Assembly: GCA_013214425.1 (NCBI GenBank)
Contig: JABSPN010000112.1
Location: 1 to 8,718, forward strand
Source: Flavobacteriaceae bacterium
GTDB taxonomy: Bacteria; Bacteroidota; Bacteroidia; Flavobacteriales; Flavobacteriaceae
Length of the DNA: 8,718 bases
Reading direction: 5' to 3'
In this document: piece after piece, positions 1 to 5,088 of the stretch
How the letters are laid out: each line of letters starts with the position of its first letter
How positions within the stretch are numbered: the stretch's first letter is position 1
Notes under the pieces: generated by a model
The model's input: only the letters and a program-made list of their open reading frames with translations
Database searches by the model: none
What the model was told of the DNA's origin: nothing
Made by a program: the position numbers and the translations under genes

Positions 1-213
1 CTTGGTCAGAGTTTAAATAGTTCATATGATAGATTGAGATACACAAAAATAGGTAGACAGGTTTCCATTACTGGACAGTTAGTATTTTCAGCATACAATA
101 GTAGTGATTTTAGTAATACTTTTACTATTGGATTTTGTCTGGTGCTTCTTCTCGAGCCAGAACTTCTTGAAGATTTTGCTTTACGCTCTTCTTCTTTCTC
201 AGCTATTTTTTGA
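1..213 (+). pseudogene. Fragment of phage virion/tail-fibre-like protein (YTKIG beta domain), left-partial
   Basis: The + frame is open from the window edge to a TGA at 211-213 (70 codons). Residues 9-44 (positions 25-132) read SYDRLRYTKIGRQVSITGQL followed by a short Ser/Asn-rich turn and FTIG. The YTKIG-R-V-x-I-x-G pattern with alternating hydrophobic residues is, from memory, typical of a small beta domain near the C-terminus of many phage tail-fibre and virion proteins, where the FTIG position is usually followed by a G-L-P-F-like segment. Here the resemblance stops at about 132, and the rest of the frame is simply the antisense of the neighbouring ATPase gene. I read this as a real phage-type coding fragment whose last part was lost at a junction. 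The alternative is a chance frame antisense to the ATPase tail, which is less likely given the motif. No start codon is visible, because the gene begins left of the window. Confidence 0.5.
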
Positions 214-1568
214 GCACGTTTAATTTTTTCATTTAGAATTTCATAAGCACTTTCTCGGTCAACAACATCATTGTATTTTGTGATTAATGAAGAATTATCA
301 ATCAGCTCTTTTAATTCTAATTTGGTCAAAATATCCATTCTACTCATTGGCGCTCTTAATAAAGTTGCTGCCAATGGTGTAGGACGTCCTTTTTCATCTA
401 AAGCTGAAACCAGAGCTTCACCAATCCCCAGAGAAGTTAGTACTTCAGCAGTGTCGTAAAAATCGGTATCAGGATAATTCTGTGCTGTTAACTTAATCGC
501 TTTTCTGTCCTTAGCGGTAAAAGCTCTTAAGGCATGTTGGATTTTTAATCCTAACTGACTCAATACAGCATCTGGAACATCGGTCGGATTTTGGGTGACA
601 AAATAGAGTCCGATACCCTTAGAACGAATTAACTTAACAATACTTTCAATTTGTTCTAATAAGGCTTTCGAAGCATTCTTGAAGATTAAATGCGCTTCAT
701 CAATAAAGATCACCAGTTCAGGTCTTCCGCTATCTCCTTGTTCAGGGAAAGTCTCATAAATCTCAGCTAATAAACTCAGCATAAAGGTTGAGAATAGCTT
801 TGGTTTATCCTGAATATCAGTCAATCTTAAAATATTAATATAACCTCTTCCGTCCTCATCGATTCGAGTTAAATCATCTACTTCAAACGATTTTTCTCCG
901 AAGAAAAGATCACCACCTTGCTGTTCTATTTCAATGATACGTCTCAATATAGCTCCAGTTGAAGAACTAGAGATTCTACCATAGGCTTCCTGGAATTCTT
1001 TTTTTCCTTCACTAGTAGCGTATTGTAAAACTTTTTTAAAGTCCTTTAAATCCAGTAAAGGAAGTTTATTATCATCACAATATTTAAATACAACAGAAAT
1101 AATACCTGCTTGGGTTTCAGTAACATCAAGAATTCTGGATAATAAAACAGGTCCGAATTCACTTACCGTTGCACGTAGTCTAACTCCATCTTGTTCAGAC
1201 AGACTTAAAATTTCAACAGGAAAGCTTTTGGGTTCAAAAGCAAAACCGATTTTCTCATGACGTTCATCAATTTTCGGATGTCCACCACTCGCTTGAGCAA
1301 TTCCACTTAAATCTCCCTTCATATCCATTAATAAAACAGGAATGCCTTTTTCAGATAAGTTCTCTGCCAAAACTTGTAGAGATTTGGTCTTCCCGGTACC
1401 AGTTGCACCAGCTATAAGACCGTGTCTGTTTAAAGTTTTTAATGGAATTTTAACTAAAGCATTTGTGATAGCCTCACCTTCTAACATTGCTGCCCCTAAA
1501 GGAATGAAGTCTCCTTTGGTTGTATACCCTTTTTCTATATGATCGAAAAACGTTTCGGTAGTATTCAT
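6..1568 (-). CDS. HerA-like ATPase, DUF853 (YjgR) family, with aberrant C-terminus
   Basis: This is a predicted cytoplasmic P-loop ATPase of the HerA/FtsK superfamily. The biological role of the YjgR/DUF853 group is not well established. I take the ATG at 1568-1566 as the start (520 aa, MNTTETFFDHIEKG); a TTG two codons upstream is less likely. Walker A GATGTGKT lies at residues 54-61. Walker B ELVIFIDEAH is at about 284-293, followed by the family-typical segment LIRSKGIGLYFVTQNP at about 314-328. A charged, probably helical stretch and a Ser/Arg-rich linker (about 438-478) lead to NPIVKVL. The last 35 or so residues are hydrophobic and Cys-containing (LLLYAENTNCPVMETCLPIF) and do not look like the short conserved tail I remember for Bacteroidota homologues. 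They are the antisense of a phage-like frame, so the true C-terminus is probably missing. The gene is divergent from the RidA-family gene. Family assignment is very secure; the tail is not. Confidence 0.9.
   Translation of the reverse strand: MNTTETFFDHIEKGYTTKGDFIPLGAAMLEGEAITNALVKIPLKTLNRHGLIAGATGTGKTKSLQVLAENLSEKGIPVLLMDMKGDLSGIAQASGGHPKIDERHEKIGFAFEPKSFPVEILSLSEQDGVRLRATVSEFGPVLLSRILDVTETQAGIISVVFKYCDDNKLPLLDLKDFKKVLQYATSEGKKEFQEAYGRISSSSTGAILRRIIEIEQQGGDLFFGEKSFEVDDLTRIDEDGRGYINILRLTDIQDKPKLFSTFMLSLLAEIYETFPEQGDSGRPELVIFIDEAHLIFKNASKALLEQIESIVKLIRSKGIGLYFVTQNPTDVPDAVLSQLGLKIQHALRAFTAKDRKAIKLTAQNYPDTDFYDTAEVLTSLGIGEALVSALDEKGRPTPLAATLLRAPMSRMDILTKLELKELIDNSSLITKYNDVVDRESAYEILNEKIKRAQKIAEKEEERKAKSSRSSGSRRSTRQNPIVKVLLKSLLLYAENTNCPVMETCLPIFVYLNLSYELFKL
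113..134. other. Junction between phage-like fragment and DUF853 gene
   Basis: In this short interval two opposite coding signals overlap. The + frame reads N-T-F-T-I-G, the plausible end of the phage-like domain. The minus frame reads N-P-I-V-K-V-L, the last family-like residues of the ATPase. To the left only the + frame looks protein-like, and to the right only the minus frame does. A shared word of roughly 18-20 bases here would explain either microhomology-driven recombination or a short-k assembly chimera. The exact breakpoint cannot be fixed from one sequence. Confidence 0.45.
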
Positions 1569-1611
1569 ATTCAATGATAATTTTGATAAAAATAAATAAA
1601 CTTTATGTAAT

Positions 1612-1640
1612 TTTAGAAGAGAAAAACAGTTTTAATTTTA
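1612..1640 (+). promoter_or_regulatory. Candidate Bacteroidota promoter for the RidA-family gene
   Basis: TAATTTTA at 1633-1640 matches the -7 box TAnnTTTG except for the last base. A TTTA at 1612-1615 lies 17 bases upstream as a weak -33 element. The box ends 7 bases before the ATG at 1648, the same distance as the queE box, which implies a very short leader. The rest of the 79-bp divergent gap (1569-1647) is AT-rich, and I see no convincing promoter for the minus-strand ATPase in it. Confidence 0.35.
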
Positions 1641-1647
1641 CAGTCTC

Positions 1648-2088
1648 ATGCGATCAATTCAATTTTTCCTTTTCGTTTTTTGTCTTTGTTTAATTTCTTG
1701 TCAGGATACTCAACCAAAATTTCATAAATCTCATTATCCTAAAAAAGCGGAAGCTCCATTTAGTGATTTAGTAGAAGTTGGAAACACCTTATATTTAGCA
1801 GGTCAAATTGGAATGGATCACAATAGCAGAACTTTAGTTTCTGGAGGTGTTGAAGCCGAAACCAAACAAGCAATTCTTAATTTAAAAGAAGTGCTAGAAC
1901 TCCATAATTCATCGCTGGATCAAGTAGTAAAATGTACTGTAATACTATCAGATATCAATGATTTTGCTGAGTTCAATGAGGTGTATGTACAATACTTCCC
2001 AAATAAACCTGCTCGTACAACTTTTGCGGCTAGTGGTTTAGCTAGAAATGCAAAAATTGAGATTGAATGTATTGCTGTAAAAAAATAG
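1648..2088 (+). CDS. RidA-family (YjgF/UK114) lipoprotein
   Basis: RidA-family proteins form trimers, and the RidA subgroup hydrolyses reactive enamine/imine intermediates released by PLP enzymes. The domain fills residues 37-146, with the core LYLAGQIG at 48-55, GGVEAETKQAILNLK at 66-80, and the C-terminal block PARTTFAASG to IEIECIAV. Arg123 and Glu138 align with the E. coli RidA residues Arg105 and Glu120 used for substrate binding and water activation, so the protein is probably catalytically competent. Unusually, a hydrophobic N-terminus ends in a lipobox LISC with Cys18. This predicts a lipid-anchored protein outside the cytoplasm rather than the classical cytosolic enzyme. The mature protein begins after a short linker. 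The ATG is preceded by a near-consensus -7 box. The gene converges on the next one with a 5-bp gap. The family is certain; substrate and exported location are inferred. Confidence 0.93.
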   Translation: MRSIQFFLFVFCLCLISCQDTQPKFHKSHYPKKAEAPFSDLVEVGNTLYLAGQIGMDHNSRTLVSGGVEAETKQAILNLKEVLELHNSSLDQVVKCTVILSDINDFAEFNEVYVQYFPNKPARTTFAASGLARNAKIEIECIAVKK

Positions 2089-2100
2089 CGAGGCTATTCT
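2079..2100 (-). terminator. Intrinsic terminator of the small lipoprotein gene
   Basis: On the minus strand AGAATAGC (2100-2093) and GCTATTTT (2089-2082) can pair over 8 positions (one G-U) around a 3-base loop CTC. The right arm merges into a run of seven T (2085-2079). The stem includes part of the minus-strand stop codon and overlaps the end of the RidA-family gene. In the + direction the stem is preceded by A and has no T run, so it mainly serves the minus gene. The stem is AT-rich and modest in stability. Confidence 0.5.
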
Positions 2101-2447
2101 AGTGATTTGATGATCACATAATCTCCTACTCTGGATTGAACCTGACCGGGTTCGTTACAGTGATCCCATTCTCCAGTTCGGAATTCTATTTGAGCACTAA
2201 CACCTTTATCAAGATAGTTTTGAAGTTCTTTACGACTGAGGAAGCTTTCACAAACTTTGATAAAATAATCCTGGATAGAACATCTTAAATAGAGATCTTT
2301 ATGTTTTGTTACTTTACCAGCTTTATTAACAAAGGGTTTCTCTACAATCAAACAACTGACTGTTTGTAATTCATTTTTTGAACTCTTTTTTTCTTGTGCT
2401 TTACAACTTAAGAATGTCAACGTGAGAACAAGGAATATTTTATACAT
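2094..2447 (-). CDS. Small cysteine-containing lipoprotein of unknown function
   Basis: A 117-residue protein that I do not recognise. Residues 1-15 form a lipoprotein signal (hydrophobic FLVLTLTFLSC, lipid-accepting Cys15, followed by K-A-Q-E), so it should be anchored to a membrane on the periplasmic or outer face. After a Lys/Ser-rich linker comes a compact domain of about 85 residues with four cysteines (32, 56, 66, 97) that could form two disulfides. Alternating hydrophobic stretches (around 30-36, 51-57, 84-90 and 109-115) and the C-terminal GDYVIIKSLE suggest a small beta-rich fold, possibly OB-like. That is a guess from pattern only. The ATG at 2447 sits 12 bases downstream of the end of a possible -33/-7 pair. 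The gene converges on the RidA-family gene and is divergent from queE. The reading frame is complete and protein-like. Confidence 0.8.
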   Translation of the reverse strand: MYKIFLVLTLTFLSCKAQEKKSSKNELQTVSCLIVEKPFVNKAGKVTKHKDLYLRCSIQDYFIKVCESFLSRKELQNYLDKGVSAQIEFRTGEWDHCNEPGQVQSRVGDYVIIKSLE

Positions 2448-2466
2448 AATGAGTTAGGTTTTTGTT

Positions 2467-2496
2467 TAAAGATATAAAATCAAAAATCATTCCAAC
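2467..2496 (-). promoter_or_regulatory. Candidate promoter of the small lipoprotein gene
   Basis: Read on the minus strand, GTTG (2496-2493) is followed after 18 bases by TATCTTTA (2474-2467), a one-mismatch copy of the Bacteroidota -7 box TAnnTTTG. The spacing fits the -33/-7 arrangement of this phylum. The box ends about 19 bases before the ATG at 2447. Confidence 0.4.
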
Positions 2497-2523
2497 TACC
2501 TATCAGGTTATCTAATAAAGCAT

Positions 2524-2531
2524 TATCTTTG
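2524..2531 (+). promoter_or_regulatory. -7 promoter box of queE
   Basis: TATCTTTG is an exact match to the Bacteroidota -7 consensus TAnnTTTG and ends 7 bases before the queE ATG. The transcript would begin at or within a few bases of the start codon, so the mRNA would be leaderless or nearly so. I do not see a clear TTTG -33 element at the expected distance. Confidence 0.55.
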
Positions 2532-2538
2532 CCGCCCT

Positions 2539-3168
2539 ATGCGAGAAGAGATTCAACAATTGGTAAATGAAGGTGTGATGTTGCCTTTGATGGAAGCTTT
2601 TTATACAATTCAAGGTGAAGGCTTTTATAAGGGCACTGCTGCTTATTTTATACGAGTGGGAGGATGCGATGTTGGATGCCATTGGTGTGATGTAAAAGAA
2701 AGCTGGGATGCCGAATTACATCCGCCAACAGCAATTGATAAGATTGTGTCTGATGCGCATCAATATTCAGATACAATAGTTGTTACTGGTGGTGAGCCTC
2801 TGATGTGGGATATGAATCCTTTAACAGATTTATTGAAATCTAAAGGAATGAAAACGCATATTGAAACTTCAGGAGCCTACACGCTAACAGGTAATTGGGA
2901 TTGGGTCTGTTTATCACCTAAGAAAACAAAACTCCCTACCAAGGAAGTCTATGACGTGGCCCATGAGCTAAAAGTGATTGTTTACAATAAACATGATTTA
3001 ATCTTTGCTGAAGAACAAGCCGCCAAAGTAAATAAGGATTGTGTGCTGTATTTACAGCCAGAATGGAGTAAGAGAGATGAAGTGATTCCAATTATAGTGG
3101 ATTATGTCATGAATAATCCACAATGGAAAGTATCCTTACAAACACATAAGTATTTAAATATACCCTAA
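2539..3168 (+). CDS. queE: 7-carboxy-7-deazaguanine synthase, radical SAM
   Basis: QueE converts 6-carboxy-5,6,7,8-tetrahydropterin to 7-carboxy-7-deazaguanine, the ring-contraction step on the way to preQ0 and queuosine in tRNA. It is a cytoplasmic radical SAM enzyme. The 209-residue length fits the short QueE forms. The family-typical start FYTIQGEGFYKGTAAYFIR is at 21-39. The [4Fe-4S] site C-x3-C-x2-C is Cys43, Cys47, Cys50 (GGCDVGCHWC). The SAM-binding GGEP is at 84-87, and HIETSG at 107-112. SPKK (126-129) and the C-terminal QTHKYLNIP are also usual for the family. The ATG at 2539 fits the promoter box. The other pathway genes (folE, queD, queC) are not in the window, so it stands alone here. 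It converges on the DUF2911 gene across a hairpin. Very secure. Confidence 0.96.
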   Translation: MREEIQQLVNEGVMLPLMEAFYTIQGEGFYKGTAAYFIRVGGCDVGCHWCDVKESWDAELHPPTAIDKIVSDAHQYSDTIVVTGGEPLMWDMNPLTDLLKSKGMKTHIETSGAYTLTGNWDWVCLSPKKTKLPTKEVYDVAHELKVIVYNKHDLIFAEEQAAKVNKDCVLYLQPEWSKRDEVIPIIVDYVMNNPQWKVSLQTHKYLNIP

Positions 3169-3173
3169 ATAAA

Positions 3174-3203
3174 TAAAGGCAATGAAGTATATCATTGCCT
3201 TTA
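3174..3203. terminator. Bidirectional hairpin terminator between queE and the DUF2911 gene
   Basis: TAAAGGCAATGA (3174-3185) is perfectly complementary to TCATTGCCTTTA (3192-3203), giving a 12-bp stem with a 6-base loop. On the minus strand the stem is followed by TTTATTT, a good U-rich tail for the DUF2911 transcript. On the + strand it ends in CCTTTA with a weaker tail, 5 bases after the queE stop codon. It sits exactly between convergent genes, as expected of a shared terminator. Confidence 0.8.
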
Positions 3204-3236
3204 ATGTTGGGGTTTCTTATTGGTGTAGTTTGATTC

Positions 3237-3782
3237 TTAGAATTCAATTGGTACTGAAATCATAGTATTATCCCAAGCCATATACATAGTGGCTCCTCTA
3301 TCAGTTTTTGAAAAGGCTATTGAAAAGGCCTCCATCATATTGTTTGTTTTCTCTACTGAAACTGTTACTCTGGCAACATCTTTACTTTCGTCATAAGAAT
3401 AAGCGCCCCATTGATCGGTTACACTGTTAAGAATGATAGTCCATTCATTTTCATTTGGAATTGTAAATAATGAGTAAGTTCCAGCACTAATGGTTTTACC
3501 TCCAATGATAACATCTTGTGTAAACGTTACTTCTGTACATTCATTAGCTCCAGTTCTCCAAATTTTTCCATAAGGAATTAATTTTCCAAAAATGTCACGA
3601 CCTTTTTTCATAGGTCTGCTATATACTACTTTTACAATTGGAGTTTCGGTTCTACTTGTTCTGTAAGAAGCAATGTCTAACGGACTTTTATCAATTTTAG
3701 CAAATTTTTGGGCACTTACCGAAGAAGAAAATACTAAAGTTAAAGTGAATACAATAAGGCTTAATAGCTGTCTTTTTTTCAT
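3237..3782 (-). CDS. Secreted DUF2911 domain protein
   Basis: A 181-residue protein with a standard Sec signal peptide (KKR, hydrophobic core, probable cleavage after VSA at residue 24, no lipobox). It is therefore expected in the periplasm or secreted. The rest is one DUF2911 domain, recognised by YSRPMKKGRDIFG (54-66), IPYGKIWRTGANE (69-81), GGKTISAGTYSLFTIP (94-109) and DQWGAYSYDESKDV (123-136). DUF2911 proteins are common in Bacteroidota and have no established biochemical function that I can name; the pattern suggests a beta-rich fold. The ATG at 3782 is followed directly by the lysine/arginine n-region, which supports it. The gene lies 82 bp downstream of the methyltransferase on the same strand and ends at a strong hairpin. 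Co-transcription with the methyltransferase is possible. The AT-rich gap contains only a weak -7-like box (TAAGTTTC on the minus strand, 3835-3828). Confidence 0.92.
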   Translation of the reverse strand: MKKRQLLSLIVFTLTLVFSSSVSAQKFAKIDKSPLDIASYRTSRTETPIVKVVYSRPMKKGRDIFGKLIPYGKIWRTGANECTEVTFTQDVIIGGKTISAGTYSLFTIPNENEWTIILNSVTDQWGAYSYDESKDVARVTVSVEKTNNMMEAFSIAFSKTDRGATMYMAWDNTMISVPIEF

Positions 3783-3864
3783 AATATTATTTGATGATTT
3801 TATTTTAAATAGTCATTAAATCCAATAGAAACTTACACTTAAAAATATAAAAAAAAGTTAAAAT

Positions 3865-4566
3865 CTAGCGATGCGTCAATTTGGCTAAGTAGTCATGATG
3901 CTCTCCATCTAGCACTTTTTCGCAATATAGTCCGTTGACTTCTGCTGCTAACTCAAGGGTATTATAATCTAAATACAACCAATGAAAAGCCTCGGAGGTA
4001 TTTCCCTTATAACTAATGGTAAATACAACTTCACCATAATATTTCCCAGGAGAAATATAAAAAGAGTCATCTTCTTCAGTAAACATATAAGCAATATCAG
4101 AAGAATCCAGTAAAATTTGCCCATCCGGATTTAAGATATCTTTTAAGTGACTCAAGAATTTGTCAAGCTGATTTGTTTTCCCGCAAAGACCTATTCCATT
4201 CATGAGTAATAAAAGCGTATCATAAGACTCCTGAACATCAAAAATATTGGTTTCTTTAGTTTTTAAAACACCTCTTCGATGCGCAACCTCTACGGCATCT
4301 TTAGAAATGTCGATAGCCGTAACATCGATGTTCTTTTTATTTTGTAAATAAAGCGAGTGACTTCCAGCGCCGCAGCCTATATCAAGAGTTGTGCCTTTAC
4401 AGAGAAGCAATGCTTTTTGTTCTATTTCAGGCATTTCATCATAAGATCTGAAAAGATAAGGTAGTGGCATTTCATCTTGTTCTGAGATGTCAGATTCAGT
4501 GATAATATCTTCAGAATAATTTCCTTCAAGATAATCCAATAAAGCAGTCCCAATTATATCGTTCAT
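3865..4566 (-). CDS. Class I SAM-dependent methyltransferase
   Basis: A 233-residue cytoplasmic protein with a Rossmann-type methyltransferase core. Motif I TLDIGCGAGSHS is at 60-71, where glycines bind the SAM methionine part. The post-I acidic strand VTAIDISKDAVEVA is at 82-95, with Asp86 expected to bind the ribose hydroxyls. The motif IV region is LLLLMNGIG at 118-126 and the motif VI region LNPDGQILLDSSD at 145-157. The C-terminal part (about 160-233) is Tyr/Glu-rich and probably forms the substrate side. The substrate cannot be read from the sequence; small-molecule or lipid-like substrates are both possible. The ATG at 4566 is 27 bp from the divergent YkgJ-type gene, so the two must share or overlap control DNA. 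A T-rich stretch follows the stop codon, but I see no strong hairpin. Confidence 0.9.
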   Translation of the reverse strand: MNDIIGTALLDYLEGNYSEDIITESDISEQDEMPLPYLFRSYDEMPEIEQKALLLCKGTTLDIGCGAGSHSLYLQNKKNIDVTAIDISKDAVEVAHRRGVLKTKETNIFDVQESYDTLLLLMNGIGLCGKTNQLDKFLSHLKDILNPDGQILLDSSDIAYMFTEEDDSFYISPGKYYGEVVFTISYKGNTSEAFHWLYLDYNTLELAAEVNGLYCEKVLDGEHHDYLAKLTHR

Positions 4567-4593
4567 TTTATTAATTTAGCGCTGTAAAATGTT
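4567..4593. promoter_or_regulatory. 27-bp divergent gap between methyltransferase and YkgJ-type genes
   Basis: The gap is AT-rich and contains the palindrome AGCGCT at 4578-4583, nearly centred between the two start codons. A TAATTTAG at 4572-4579 is a one-mismatch -7-like box for the + gene, ending 14 bases before its ATG. I see no -33 element. Promoters for both genes must reach into the opposing coding sequence. Confidence 0.25.
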
Positions 4594-5088
4594 ATGATGG
4601 AAGACTTTCTGAATCAGCTACCAAAACGGGCCAAAGATAAACATAACGAAAACAAAAAATTCTTTTCCAAGCTTAAAAAAAAGCCACCCAAGAATTTAGA
4701 TTACCTAATGCAAGAGTTGCATGAAGATGAATTCGAAAGGACAGATTGTTTGACTTGCGCTAATTGTTGTAAAACTACAGGGCCGTTATTTACCGATAAA
4801 GACATTGAACGGATCGCTAAACATTTTAAACAAAAACCGCAACAGTTTATAGATCAGTATTTACGAATAGACGAAGACAATGATTATGTGTTACAAGAAG
4901 TGCCCTGTACATTTTTAGATACAGAAAACTATTGTATGATCTATGATGTTCGACCAAAAGCCTGTAGAGAGTTTCCACATACCGATAGGAAAAAGTTTCA
5001 GCAAATATCCAATCTTACCTTAAACAATGTCGCTATTTGTCCAGCAGCTTATAACATAGTTGAGGCAATGAAAGAAAGGATAAAGTAG
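4594..5088 (+). CDS. YkgJ-family cysteine-cluster protein
   Basis: A 164-residue protein of the YkgJ/CxxCxxCC family, thought to bind zinc or an iron-sulfur cluster through conserved cysteines; its physiological role is unknown. The signature DCLTCANCC gives Cys52, Cys55, Cys58 and Cys59. Further cysteines are Cys105 (VPCTFLD), Cys114 (ENYCMIYDVRP), Cys124 (KACREFP) and Cys149 (AICPAAYN), eight in all and spaced as in the family. The first 34 residues are strongly basic (KRAKDKHNENKKFFSKLKKK) and could contact nucleic acid or a membrane surface, which is inference. No signal peptide is present, so it is cytoplasmic. Two ATG codons are adjacent (4594 and 4597) and either could be the start. 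Its TAG stop directly abuts the stop of the convergent namZ-like gene with no base between. Confidence 0.92.
   Translation: MMEDFLNQLPKRAKDKHNENKKFFSKLKKKPPKNLDYLMQELHEDEFERTDCLTCANCCKTTGPLFTDKDIERIAKHFKQKPQQFIDQYLRIDEDNDYVLQEVPCTFLDTENYCMIYDVRPKACREFPHTDRKKFQQISNLTLNNVAICPAAYNIVEAMKERIK

Noticed and set aside
271..459. Open + frame of 62 codons inside the ATPase gene
   Set aside because: Antisense to well-conserved DUF853 coding sequence, with no protein-like motif of its own.
1342..1542. Open + frame of 66 codons opposite the Walker A region
   Set aside because: It is the antisense shadow of the conserved P-loop region of the ATPase.
1578..1585. TAATTTTG on the + strand in the gap before the RidA-family gene
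   Set aside because: It matches the -7 consensus, but no TTG-type -33 element sits at a usable distance and the box at 1633 is better placed.
3836..3864. T-rich stretch on the minus strand after the methyltransferase stop, considered as a terminator
   Set aside because: Only a 4-bp stem can be drawn upstream of it, so it is too weak to call.
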